Shown: one piece after another, positions 47,755 to 57,879 of the stretch
Layout: every line of letters begins with the position of its first letter
How positions within the stretch are numbered: the stretch's first letter is position 1
Assembly (NCBI RefSeq): GCF_000186865.1
Contig: NW_008705576.1
Location: 96,524 to 160,523, forward strand
DNA length: 64,000 bases
Direction: 5' to 3'
DNA from: Aureococcus anophagefferens
Lineage: Eukaryota > Sar > Pelagophyceae > Pelagomonadales > Pelagomonadaceae
Program-made: the position numbers and the translations under genes
Notes under the pieces: model-generated
The model's input: the letters and a program-made list of their open reading frames with translations, nothing else
Databases searched by the model: none
Told to the model about the DNA's origin: nothing

Positions 47755-49359
47755 ATGGCCGAGTTCAACCCGTACGCGCCGCCGCGCGCCGCCCCGCCGC
47801 CGAAGCCGCCGAAACCGACGAAGCCGAAGCCCGCGGCCGCGCCCGCGGCGGCGCCGCCGCCCATGGTCTCCGGCAAGCCGCCGCCGCCGCTGCCGCCGCG
47901 GCGGGCCGACGCGCCGGCCGCGCCGGCGCCGGCGCCGCCGCACCCGGCCGCGGCGCCGGCGCCGCCGAGGCGCGGTCCGCCGCGCGGCCCGCCGCCCGTC
48001 GGCGGCGCCGCGCCCGGGCGCCCGCCGCCGCCCGTCGGCGGCGCCGCGGCGGCCGCGGGAGCGCCGTCGCCGGCGCCCGCGGCGGACGCCGCGAGCCCGA
48101 GCGCGCTGTCCGGAGTGGGCGCGGTCTTCGGGTCGGCCTTCGCGTCGCTGACGACGTCGATGCAGCGCTACGAGAGCATGGCCTACGACGCCGGCGGCGG
48201 CCGCGCGCGCGCGGCCGAGCTCGCGGCGCTCCTCCGCGGCGACGTCGCGGCGCCGCTCGCCGGCCGCCGCGTGCTCCGCGAGGGCCCGCTCAAGAAGGTG
48301 AACCGGGGCGGGCCGAAGCAGTACCTCTTCGTGCTCCTCGACGACGCGCTCCTCTACTGCCGCGCGGTGCCCAACGGCGACGCGCTCGAGCTCAACCACG
48401 AGCTACCGCTGGAAACCGTCGTCGCGGGCCTGGGCCACCACGGCGCGGCGACGGCGCTCCGCGTCGAGTCGCCCGCGAAGAGCTTCCTCTGCGTCTCCGC
48501 GGACGCGGGCCGCGACGGCCTGTCCGTCGAGTCGTGGGCCGAGGCCGTCGCCGCCGCGGCGGCCGCGCGGCGCGAAAAGACGGGCGCGGCACCGCCGGCG
48601 GCGCTGGCCCCCGTCTGGACCGTCGACGGCCACGGCGACGACTGCTCGCTCTGCGGGAAGCTCTTCACGCTCTTCGACCGCAAGCACCACTGCCGCAAGT
48701 GCGGCCGCCTCGTGTGCCACGCGTGCTCGGGCGAGAAATTGTTGCTCCCGGACGCGGACGCCAGGGCCGGCGAGTCGTTCCAGCGCGCCTGCGTGACCTG
48801 CCACGCGGCGCACGTCGACGGGACGGCCTACGGCGTCGACCGCGTCACGTCGTACGGCACGAAGATGGCGCCGCGGCCCCGCGGCGCCCCGGCGGCGCCC
48901 GCGCCGCCCCACGAGCACCCGCCGCCCGTGCCGCCCCACGAGAACGACGCGCCGCCGCTGCCCGCGCGCCGCGCGTCGACGATCCCGCCGAGCCGGCCGC
49001 CGCCGCCGCCGCCGCGGCCCGCGGCCGCGGCGGAGCCTGAGAAGCCCGCGTCCGGGAAGCCGCCGCCGCCGCCGCGGCGGCCCGCGGCCGCGGCGGAGCC
49101 TGAGAAGCCCGCGTCCGCGAAGCCGCCGCCGCCGCCGCCGCGGCCCGCCGCGGCGCCCGCCGCGGCGCCCGCGGCGCCGCCGATGGTGTCCGGGAAGCCG
49201 CCGCCGCCGCCCCGGCCCGCGGCCGCGGACCCGGCGCGGAAGGAGGACGCGCTCGACGACGCCGCGTTCGTCGCCGCGCTGGGCTGCGACCGGGCGGCCT
49301 TCGCGGCCCTGCCCCGGTGGAAGCAGGACCTCAAGAAGAAGAAGGCGGGCCTTTTTTAA
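47755..49359 (+). CDS. Pro-rich PH-FYVE-villin-headpiece protein
   Basis: 534 aa. A Pro/Ala-rich N-terminus (1-115) is followed by a PH-like domain (about 175-285: REGPLKKVNRGGPKQYLFVL) and a FYVE zinc finger (about 287-345: WTVDGHGDDCSLCGKLFTLF then KHHCRKCGRLVCHACSG, with the WxxD, R/KHHCRxCG and paired Cys of the family) that should bind phosphatidylinositol 3-phosphate on endosomes. After a second Pro-rich region with repeated AEPEKPAS units, the protein ends with a villin headpiece: FVAALGCDRAAFAALPRWKQ then DLKKKKAGLF, matching the F-actin-binding subdomain down to its terminal Gly-Leu-Phe. No DH exchange domain is present. Confidence 0.85.
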   Translation: MAEFNPYAPPRAAPPPKPPKPTKPKPAAAPAAAPPPMVSGKPPPPLPPRRADAPAAPAPAPPHPAAAPAPPRRGPPRGPPPVGGAAPGRPPPPVGGAAAAAGAPSPAPAADAASPSALSGVGAVFGSAFASLTTSMQRYESMAYDAGGGRARAAELAALLRGDVAAPLAGRRVLREGPLKKVNRGGPKQYLFVLLDDALLYCRAVPNGDALELNHELPLETVVAGLGHHGAATALRVESPAKSFLCVSADAGRDGLSVESWAEAVAAAAAARREKTGAAPPAALAPVWTVDGHGDDCSLCGKLFTLFDRKHHCRKCGRLVCHACSGEKLLLPDADARAGESFQRACVTCHAAHVDGTAYGVDRVTSYGTKMAPRPRGAPAAPAPPHEHPPPVPPHENDAPPLPARRASTIPPSRPPPPPPRPAAAAEPEKPASGKPPPPPRRPAAAAEPEKPASAKPPPPPPRPAAAPAAAPAAPPMVSGKPPPPPRPAAADPARKEDALDDAAFVAALGCDRAAFAALPRWKQDLKKKKAGLF

Positions 49360-49389
49360 CTCGGAAGGATCGCGGGGGCCCGGCCGCGC

Positions 49390-51404
49390 TCACCACTTGT
49401 GGACGTTGAGGCGCTTGGCGCCCGCGCGGACGGCGGAGGAGTCGCTGCACGCGGGGCTCGGCGGCGTCGCCGGCTCGCGGCCCGGGTAGCGGGGCTGGCT
49501 CCCGCGGAGCCGCGCCCGCGACACGGAGACGGCGGCCGCGGACGGCGGCGGCTCCGCGCCGCCCGCGTCGGAGATGAAGCTCGAGCCGTCGCAGGAGACG
49601 AACGCGAGGCCGTTGCGGCTCATGTCGTCGCCGAGGCGGATGTAGCCGACGCCGGCGGAGCGGAACTGGGGCGCGAGCTTCCGCGGCGGCACGTCCGTGT
49701 CCCAGTAGGGGCAGAACGGCGCCTCGTCGACGGCGACGGCCGACTTGGGCTGCTTGCCGTCGTCGCGGAAGCGCTGGGGGCTCAGGATGACGTCGACGCG
49801 GCTCTCGCAGCCCGCGAAGAAGGCCCGGACGTCGTCGGCGGTGCTAAAGGGCACGGGCGCGCCGTCGAGGAGCGAGAGGCACTGAAGGTCGCTCGAGCCC
49901 GGCCGCGTCCGCGACGCGAGGTCGACCAACCGCGCGTGGCAGCGGTCGAGCTCGAGGACCAGGGACCCCCGGTCCCCCTTCAGGAGCGCGCCGCCGACGG
50001 ACCGCGCGGCCTCGACGGGGCCGCTGTAGCGCACGCGGCCGTAGACGAGGCACAGCAGCGCGCCGCGCTTCGTCTCGACCAAGACTTCGCCCCGGCCGCC
50101 GAGCCGCGTCATGGCGTCGCCCAGGGGCCCGTTGTCGTGGGCGATGTAGAGCGGCGCCGCCGCCGGCGGCTCCTCGGCGAAGGGGATGGGCGCGACGGCC
50201 TTGGGGGTTCCCGCGGGCTGCGCGCCGTCGGAGCGCGTCCGCCGCGGCCGCTCGCTCGAGAGGCCGCCGTTCGTCGGCGACCGCGCGTCGGCGCCGCGCC
50301 GCGGCGCGCGGCTCACGTGCTGGGCCGGCGGCGTCGGCGGCGGGCTGTCGGCCGGCGGCGGCGGCGTCGGCGGCGGCGTCGCGTGCTGCTGCTGCCGCGC
50401 CATGAGCGCGCGCGCGGCGTTCGGCGGCCGCGCGGACGCACCCCCGGCGTCGTCGTCGAGCCACGTGCCGCCCTCGCGGCGCCGCCCGCCGCCCCCCCGG
50501 TGCGCGGGGCCGCGGCCGCCGTGGCCGAGGCGCGTCGGCGTCACGGACCTGGGCAGGAGAAGAGTGCGAAATGCCCAACTTCAAAGGCTGCTCTCTCGGC
50601 CGTTTTCCACTCGTTTCGGCTGATTCTTGGACGAGCGATCGTCTCTCGGAACGGTCTCGACGCGTGGATGCTTTTTTCAGAACAGGCGCGCGCAAAACAC
50701 TCACGTTGAAGCGAACTTGAATCACTCTTTCCCTGCCCCGTCTCGAACCCGAAGACGCCCTCGATGCCGTCGCGCGCGAAGAGGTTCTCGTCGGCGCCCC
50801 GCTGGTCGCTGGGGCCGAGCGCGTCGGCGGCGCTCTGGATGCGCCGGTTGTCCGAGTTGCGGTTCGCGCCGAGCACGCGCGACAGCGACGCGTCGACGGC
50901 CGACGACCGGAGCCGCGCGTTCTCGCTCTCGAGCGCGGCGATGCGCCGCGCCTGGTCCGCGACGACGCGCCGCAGGCGGGCGACCTCGCGCTGGGCGTCG
51001 TTGTGGTCGCGGTCGCGGCCCGGCGGCGGCGGGTCCTCCCGAGTCCCCCGCGCGGGGTCGCTCGCGGACCGGTCGCGCCGCGGGCTCGCGTCGCCGGGGA
51101 TCGTCACCGGCGGCGGCCGCGCGCCGGCGGCGGCGGCGGCGCCCTCGCCGTAGGAGAGGTCGTTCACGGCGGCCTCGTCGCGCCGCGCCTCGCCCCCCCG
51201 GCGCCCGGCGCCCGCCCCGGGGTGGCCCCGGGCGTGCTCGCTCGGGCGCGCCGCGCCGCGGCCGCGGTGCGTGCCGCTGCCCACGACGCCCAGGGCCCCG
51301 GGCCAGGAGTCGTGGGACGGCGCCGCGTCCGACGCACCGTAGGCCGTGCTCCGCCGCAGCTCGCTCGTCGCCCGGAACGGGTTCGCCTCGCGCGCTTGCG
51401 CCAT
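49390..51404 (-). CDS. Unknown protein with coiled coil, interrupted by antisense introner
   Basis: Exons 51404-50749 and 50548-49390, 604 aa. It starts [20 protein letters not shown]; a single coiled coil ([20 protein letters not shown]) lies near residues 150-185, and the C-terminal 300 residues look globular, e.g. [20 protein letters not shown] and [20 protein letters not shown]. Splicing joins [10 protein letters not shown] in phase 2. The end is Pro/Ser-rich ([20 protein letters not shown]). No family is recognised. It is divergent from the acyl-CoA dehydrogenase, with starts 103 bp apart, and its stop is 30 bp from the convergent PH-FYVE gene. Confidence 0.65.
50549..50748 (+). mobile_element. 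Introner family A, copy 9 (antisense to its host)
   Basis: A 200-bp intron of a minus-strand gene, but the element reads in plus orientation (CTGGGCAGGAGAAG ... CCCTGCCCCG). On the gene strand the intron begins GTTCGAGA then CGGGGCAGG and ends TTCTCCTGCCCAG; the next exon begins GTCCGTGA (6 of 8 matches). GT donor, phase 2. Confidence 0.88.
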
Positions 51405-51507
51405 AAGTACGGGCTGCCCCGACGCCCGGCACCGTGGAGCAAACCTCAACGACACGGCCGATCTCGACGGAGCACCGAGAGTTGCCTCTTCTTCATATCT
51501 CAAGAGC

Positions 51508-52794
51508 ATGGCTCTGTTGGCCTCCGCGTCGCGCCGCCTCGCCGCCCGGGCCGCCCGCCCGGGCCCGAAGAAGTTCAGCAGCCTCGCGGCCCTCGGCGAG
51601 GAGCACCAGCAGATCCGCGACGTCGCGCGGGCCTTCGCCGAGGAGCGGCTCTACCCCATCGCCGGCGAGGTGGACCGGCTCCACCGCTACCCCGGCGAGG
51701 TCGTGTCGGAGCTCGGGGAGATGGGCATGATGGGCATGATGGTCGAGGAGGCCCACGGCGGCGGCGACATGGACGCCCTGTCCTACGCGGTGGCCCTCGA
51801 GGAGGTGAGCCGGGGCTGCGCGAGCACCGGCGTGATCATGTCCGTGAACAACAGCCTCTACTGCGCGCCCGTCCGCGCCAACGGCGACGAGGCCCAGCTC
51901 GCCGAGTTCCTCGCGCCCTTCGCCGCGGGCGAGAAGCTCGGCTGCTTCGGCCTCAGCGAGCCGGGCAACGGCAGCGACGCCGGCGCGGCGTCGACGACGG
52001 CGCGCGACGACGGCGACGCGTGGGTCCTCAACGGCACCAAGGCCTGGATCACGAACGCCCACGAGGCCGACGCCGCCGTCGTCTTCGCGACGACGGACAA
52101 GTCCCTCAAGCACCGGGGCATCTCCGCGTTTCTTGTGGACACGAAGGCCGAGGGCTTCTCCGTCGGCGCCGCCGAGGACAAGCTCGGCATCCGCGGGTCG
52201 TCGACCGCGAACCTCATCATGGAGGACTGCCGCATCCCCAAGTCCTGCCTCCTCGGCGAGCGCGGCGACGGCTTCAAGATCGCCATGCGGACGCTCGACG
52301 GCGGCCGCATCGGCATCGCGGCGCAGGCGCTAGGCATCGGCCAGGCGGCGCTCGACGTCGCCGCGACCTACGCGGCGGACCGCACGGCCTTCGGCAAGCC
52401 GCTGACGAATTTGTACGCCATCCAGCTCAAGATCTCCGAGATGGCCTGCAAGCTCGAGGCCGCGCGCCTCCTCACGTGGCGCGCGGCCTCGCGCAAGGAC
52501 GCGGGCCTCGCCTACACCAAGGACGCGGCCATGGCCAAGCTCTGCGCGTCCGAGGCCGCGACCTTCGCCGCCCACCAGGCCATCCAGGTCCTCGGGGGCA
52601 TGGGCTACGTCTCCGACATGCCCGCGGAGCGCTTCTACCGCGACGCGCGCATCACGGAGATCTACGAGGGCACGTCCGAGGTCCAGCACGTCGTCATCGC
52701 CCTCAACGTCCTCAAGGCCTACGCCGGCGAGGCGACGGCGCTCCCCGCCGCGCCGCACAAGCCCGAGCACGAGGACGTCGCCGCCGCGGCCTAG
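51508..52794 (+). CDS. Acyl-CoA dehydrogenase, short-chain type, mitochondrial
   Basis: 428 aa. FAD enzyme for the first step of fatty-acid or branched amino-acid beta-oxidation. The N-terminus ([20 protein letters not shown]) is a mitochondrial presequence. Then [12 protein letters not shown] and [17 protein letters not shown] (FAD and substrate loops), the signature [20 protein letters not shown], and [20 protein letters not shown] with the catalytic Glu in EGTSE, as in butyryl-CoA dehydrogenase. No introns. It is convergent with the nucleoside hydrolase, 42 bp between stops. Chain-length preference is inferred only from resemblance to ACADS. Confidence 0.92.
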   Translation: MALLASASRRLAARAARPGPKKFSSLAALGEEHQQIRDVARAFAEERLYPIAGEVDRLHRYPGEVVSELGEMGMMGMMVEEAHGGGDMDALSYAVALEEVSRGCASTGVIMSVNNSLYCAPVRANGDEAQLAEFLAPFAAGEKLGCFGLSEPGNGSDAGAASTTARDDGDAWVLNGTKAWITNAHEADAAVVFATTDKSLKHRGISAFLVDTKAEGFSVGAAEDKLGIRGSSTANLIMEDCRIPKSCLLGERGDGFKIAMRTLDGGRIGIAAQALGIGQAALDVAATYAADRTAFGKPLTNLYAIQLKISEMACKLEAARLLTWRAASRKDAGLAYTKDAAMAKLCASEAATFAAHQAIQVLGGMGYVSDMPAERFYRDARITEIYEGTSEVQHVVIALNVLKAYAGEATALPAAPHKPEHEDVAAAA

Positions 52795-52836
52795 CCCGCG
52801 GCCGCCCCGCGTAACCGGCCCGCCCGGACCGCGCCG

Positions 52837-55502
52837 TTACTTGGGCGACTTGAGGGCGAGGATGCGCGCGAGGATGGTCTTGGAGATGGTCTCCTGCTTC
52901 GCGACGAGGCGCTCGTGGTGGAGGTCGACGCAGTCCGGGACCGCGTCGTCGAGGTCGACGGTGCCGACGCCGTCGATCGCGAACGACGGCGGGTCGTCCG
53001 GGAAGTGGGACGCGTTCATGAGGACGCCCTTGAAGATGAGGCGGCACAGGAAGAGCCGGAGCTCCGTGACGTCGCGCGCGCCCGGGTCCGCCTGCGTGGA
53101 CCCGACGACGTCGTGCGTCGTGCCGCGGACGTCGTAGCGCCGCGTGTCGTAGAAGTGGGCCGCGATGCGCGGCACCGCGGCGAGCAGCGCGAGGGGCGTG
53201 TAGACGTTGAAGCTCGACACGTAGGGCCAGACGTCCTCGGACGCCGGCGGCAGCGGCGGCGCGTCGCGCGACCGCCGCGGCGTCCGCGGCGTCGACGGGC
53301 TGCTCGGCGACGGCGGCGGGTCGACGAGCGCGTCGTCGTCGCCGCAGAACGTGTCGCGGAACCAGGTCGCGTCGCAGCGGTCCGCGAGCTTGCGCTGGCG
53401 GTCGCGGTGGCCCGCGGGCAGGTGCACCTGGCGCCACAAATGCTCGATGGACGCGCGCTGCGCGTCGCAGACCGACGCGCCGACGGGCCCGCCGCGCGCG
53501 CCGAGCGCGTCGTAGACGCTCCTCGGCAGGCGGCAGGCCAGGGCCAGGTGCCTCGAGATGACGGTCATGGGCACGCCCAGCGCCTGGCACCGCGCCGTGA
53601 AGAACGTCGCCGCGACCTCGTCCGCGCGGTTGTTCGACGCGTCCGCGTCGGGGACGAGCGCCGCGCAGGGGACGACGCCGTCGTCCTCCACGCCCAGGCC
53701 CGTGGCCACGACGCCGCCCATGACGACGGCGCCCAGCGTCTTCTCGCGGAAGAGCTCCGGCGACCGCGACGCGAAGTCCGCGGCGTCCGTCTGCGAGTGG
53801 ATGACGACGAGGCGCACGCCCGTCTGCGGCGCGCGCGCGTAGAGCTCCTCGAGCTGGCAGGCCCGCTTCGACGCGTGCTGCACCAGCACGCGCGTGTTGT
53901 GCAGGCCCAGGGCGTTGAGCGTCGCGCGCGTCCGCGCGGCCGCGGCCTCCAGCGTCGTCACCTCGCCGAACCGCTCCTCGGACGTGAGCACGATGCCCAG
54001 CAGGTCGACGGCCTGGAGCTCGATGAGCGCTCTCAGCAGCGCCAGGCCCATGAACTCGTCGGCCTTGTTCGGCTGGACCTGCATGGTCACGACGATCTGC
54101 GACTTGGCGTGGTGGTCCAGCACCAGGCCCGTCGCGTAGGCCGCGCGCAGCAGCGACGCGCATTCGGCCTTCGCCTCCGGGCTCGCGAAGCCGTCGTTCT
54201 CCTTGGACACGCCGATGAGCAGGTGGGACGCGCCCGTTCCCGCCGCCCCGCGTCGCCGGCACGTCGACGGCCACCGGGTCGAAGAGCAGGTCCCGGAGGA
54301 GCGGCACGGCGGCGATGAGCGCCAAGGTGTCGTACATGTTGAACGACTTCACCAGATCCCAGATGGGGTCCCCGGCGCCGCGGTCGTCCACGCCGCCATC
54401 CCCGCCGCAGAACGTCGCCTTGAACCACGCGGCGTCGCAGCGCGCCGGCAGCCCCGCGCGCGCGTCGCCCTCCGACGCCGCGCGGCGCCTGTGTGCAAAT
54501 CAACCAGTGAGCTGGGACGTCGGGGCCAAACTTGAGAATTCTCTAGCTCGGTCAAATCGAAGTCGATTCGGCTGATTTTTGGACGAATCGATTGCTCTCG
54601 TCAAGTTCTCGAAGCACGGCAGAAGAGTCTGATCATAGCCGTTTTAATACGCGCACATTGAAGTCGGGTTGAAGATTTGATTTGCACACCGCGCGGCGCC
54701 ACAACGCCTCGATCGACGTCCGCTGCGCGTTCCGCAGGCGCCAGCCGATGGGGCTGCCCGTGTGGGCCAGGCCCTCGTAGACGCGCCGCGTGATGGGCAC
54801 CTGGTAGGCCGCGTCGCGGCCGACGATTACCAGGCGCACGCCGAGCTCCTGGCAGCGCCGGTAGAAGAACGCGGCCGCCGTCGCGTCGAAGACGTTGTTG
54901 TGCGCCGTGTCCGGCTCCAGCAGGCCGCCCCGGTCCACGCTCGCCGCCGTGACGCCGCCCATGATGCTCACCTCCTTGACCTTGGCCGCGAAGAGCGCCT
55001 CGTTGTCGCGGAGGAAGAGCGCGGCGTCCTTGAGCGACGCGATGACGACGACGCCGACGGACTTGGGCTCCGCGGCGACGAGGATGCGGTAGAGCAGCGT
55101 CCGCCCCGTCTCCAGGGAGAAGGACCGCTCGGAGCCGTCCGGGGGCATGTAGGAGAACGACGCCGCGTCCGGCGCCTCGTTGCGGCCCGCGACGTCGCCG
55201 CCGTCCGTGCCGAAGGCCACGGGCACGGCGTGGAGGCCGATCATGTCCATGGTGCCCCGCGCGAGCTGCGCGCGCTTGAAGGACGGGTGGAGCACGGAGA
55301 CGACGCCCAGCAGGTCGATGAAGTTGAACTCGATGAGGTAGCGCGCGAAGATCATGGCCATCTCGTCGTCGAGGTCCGTCCCGGCGTCGGTGAACATGAC
55401 GATCTTCTCCGGCACGATGTCCATGCGCGACGGCGCCATGCTCAGCTGGCGGTGGAGGGGCTTGTCGCGCGTCTTCAGTGCGAGCGGCGGGAGGGATGCC
55501 AT
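52837..55502 (-). CDS. Tandem (two-domain) nucleoside-hydrolase-like protein
   Basis: Exons 55502-54700 and 54488-52837, about 817 aa after discounting one extra G near 54248. Domain 1 begins VMFTDAGTDLDDEMAMIFAR, an equivalent of the DxDxxxDD calcium/ribose site of inosine-uridine hydrolases; VKEVSIMGGVTAASVDRGG and DTAHNNVFDATAAAFFYRRC follow the family order. Domain 2 repeats the layout with VTMQVQPNKADEFMGLALLR, LGAVVMGGVVATGLG and DADASNNRADEVAATFFTAR, but lacks the acidic metal cluster (MQVQPNKADE). Both end similarly (FKATFCGGDGG / FRDTFCGDDDA and VKSFNMYDTLALIAAVP / VSSFNVYTPLALLAAVP). Domain 2 may be catalytically dead. Confidence 0.75.
54489..54699 (+). mobile_element. Introner family B, copy 10 (antisense to its host)
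   Basis: A 211-bp intron of a minus-strand gene, with the element in plus orientation (CTGTGTGCAAATCAACC...). On the gene strand the intron starts GCGCCGCG then CGGTGTGCAAATC and ends TTTGCACACAG; the exon resumes with an identical GCGCCGCG. GC donor, phase 2. It lies between the EALWR codons in domain 1. Confidence 0.9.
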
Positions 55503-55688
55503 GCGCCGGCCAAGCGGCGCGTAATGCGGGGCTGCCCAATGTCCAGGCGCTCCCGGCCGAGATTCCCGGCCGATCGGTTGGGTGAGCTGCAAAGCTGCAA
55601 CTCCAACTTCTTGCCACAGCTGGGAAGCGCGATATGGCGAGCTTTCATTGAGCTGCAGCTCAGCTTCTTTTGCGACAGGACCGAGAGC

Positions 55689-56345
55689 ATGGGCAAAGGC
55701 AATGTAGCGAGCGTCCTGGCGGCGCTGCGCGACGCCGGCGTCTCGGCGGACGCCCTCGAGTCCCTGGAGTGCGCGGAGCTGAGCGAGGCGCAGCTCCTCG
55801 CCATCGACGACGCGCAGCAGCTCACCGACGCCGAGGAGCTCGGCATCGACGCGCGCGACGCCGACGCCATCGTCGCGGCGCTCGAGGCGCTGCGGAACCG
55901 GGAGCGCGGCCCGCTCATCTTCCTCGACATCGACGGCGTGCTCAACCGCACGGTCAAGGCGACGCACGTCCGCCTCGACGACGATTTATGCGCGCGGCTG
56001 GGGGCAGTAGCAGAAACCACAGGCGCCAAGGTCGTCCTCTCGACGTTCTGGCGCGGCCACCTGGACTACGTCGCCTACGCGCTCAAACGGCAAGGCGTCG
56101 AGGCGCCCGTCGTCGGCGCGACGCCCGGCGACCCGACGGGCGACGGCTACGACGGGACGCGGCCGCGCGCGGACGAGATCGCCGAGTACCTCGCCGCCTG
56201 CGACCCCGCCTGCAGCTACGTGATCCTCGACGACCGCGACGACGCCGCGGCCGGCGCCATGCGCGACCGCTTCGTGCGGACGGATCCGGCCGTCGGCCTC
56301 TCCGAGGGCGACGCCGCGCGCGCCGCCGCGCTGCTGGCGTCCTAA
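55689..56345 (+). CDS. HAD-like phosphatase with N-terminal SAM-like helical domain
   Basis: 218 aa. Residues 5-65 are helical with SVLAALRDAGVSADALESLE and AQQLTDAEELGIDARDADAI, resembling a sterile-alpha-motif bundle. Residues 74-218 match the HAD hydrolase of the Swiss-Army-knife RNA-repair group: PLIFLDIDGVLNRTVKAT (nucleophile D-I-D), KVVLSTFWRGHLDYVAY (motif II Ser/Thr with the FWR feature), and SYVILDDRDDAAAGAMRDRF (motif IV DD). Substrate is not known. It is divergent from the nucleoside hydrolase, with starts 187 bp apart. Confidence 0.75.
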   Translation: MGKGNVASVLAALRDAGVSADALESLECAELSEAQLLAIDDAQQLTDAEELGIDARDADAIVAALEALRNRERGPLIFLDIDGVLNRTVKATHVRLDDDLCARLGAVAETTGAKVVLSTFWRGHLDYVAYALKRQGVEAPVVGATPGDPTGDGYDGTRPRADEIAEYLAACDPACSYVILDDRDDAAAGAMRDRFVRTDPAVGLSEGDAARAAALLAS

Positions 56346-56379
56346 CACTGAGGCTTTCGTTCTTACGCCGCTTCCTTGT

Positions 56380-57694
56380 TCACGCGGCGACGGCGCGGGG
56401 CGCCGTCGCCGTCGTCCGGACGAGGCGCGCGAGGTCCCGGGCCGCGGCGCCGATCCAGAGGTCCGCGGCGCGGTCCGCGTCGTCGCGCGCGGCGACCTCG
56501 GCCCGGAAGGCGCGCTCGCGGTCGTCGAGGTGGCGCTTCAGCGCGACGCGGGCGACGCGGTCGCCGTCGAGCTGCGCGAGCTCGCTGCGGAGCCGCGCGG
56601 CCGCGCCTCCCGGGTCCGCGCGCGCGGCGCGCTCGACGACGTACCGTAGCTTCTCGTCCGCGTGGTCCCGGTTCGCGTCGGCGGTCTTGAGGCACGTGGC
56701 CAGCGCGCGGACGTCGTCGGCGACGCGCGCGCGCGCCGCCTCGAGGTCGCGGAGCTCGCGGAGCGACCGCTTCTGGTCCTCGAGGTCGCGCTCGACGGCG
56801 AGCACCGCGTCCGCGGCGGCCGCGACGTCGGCCTTGGCGTCGGCGAGCCGGGCCGCGCCCGCGCGCGCGTCGGCGACGGCCGCGGCCTCGGCGTCGACGG
56901 CCGCGTCGTGCGCGGCGAGCGACGCCGCCGCGGCCGCGATCCGGGATCGGACCGCGTCGGGCGCCGCCGCGGCGTCGCCGCGGGCTTGGAGCTCGCGGCC
57001 CGCGGTCCGCGCGCGCTCGAGGTCCGCCGCGTGGCCCTGGGCCTGGCACCGCGCCGCGCCCGCGGCGTCGGCCGCGGCGCCGCGCGCCGCGCGCGCGGCC
57101 GCGGCGCCGCGCGCCGCGTCGGCCGCCGCGGCCTCCATGGCGTCGACGTCCGCGGCGACGGCGGCGGCCTCGCGGCGGTCGCCCGTCGTCGCGCCCTCGA
57201 GGACCTCGAGGGCGCGCGCGGCAACGTCGGCCTCGGCGCGCGCCTCGCGGACGCGCGCGAGCTGGCCGTCGCGCCACTCGCAGAGCTGCTTGTAGACGAT
57301 GAGCATGTCCTCGCGGTACTTGGCGAAGTTGAGCACGGCGCTCAGGTTCTTGCGCAGGCGCTTGGGCGTCGGGCTGAACCAGTCGCGGAGCCCGAAAGTC
57401 CGCGACGCCGCACGTCCGCATCATGTCCGCGACGGCGCGGAACATCGCGAGCTCCGTGATGCTGTCCTCGTGGAGCTCGGGGTAGCAGATCGTCTCGCGC
57501 CCGACGCTCACCTTGGCCGTGGACAGGTCCTCGCGCGTCACGCCCACGCACATCTCCATGAGCTGCTCGAGCACGACGCGGATGGCGACGCGGTGCCGCT
57601 CCGGGTCCCGCAGCTCCTCCTCGCTGATGCTGAACTCGAGCTCGCGCAGGCACGTGAGGATCTCGTCGTTCGTCAGCAGGGGGAAGGAGAACAT
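56380..57694 (-). CDS. NUF2: Kinetochore protein NUF2
   Basis: About 437 aa after discounting one extra T near 57395 (GACTTTCGG). Subunit of the NDC80 complex, linking kinetochores to microtubules. The calponin-homology-like head is clear: MFSFPLLTNDEILTCLRELE, GVTREDLSTAKVSVGRETIC, YPELHEDSITELAMFRAVAD, MMRTCGVADF, then GLRDWFSPTPKRLRKNLSAV and LNFAKYREDMLIVYKQ. The remaining 320 residues are Ala/Arg/Asp-rich coiled coil for pairing with NDC80. Length is close to other NUF2 proteins. The stop lies 35 bp from the convergent HAD gene. Confidence 0.9.
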
Positions 57695-57879
57695 GGTGGT
57701 GTTTTGCGTCTAGGTGCGGTCAGGGCGCCATGCGCGTTTGAACGGCTTCAACGACCGCTTCAAGAAGCTCGAGAGCGTCGGCAGCGTATCTTCCCCTGCC
57801 CAAGCTGAGGTGAGTGAAGCGCTGCGAACATGCGTCCAGCGCTTCGCGCGACAGGATGTAAAAAAAAAAATACCCCCGC

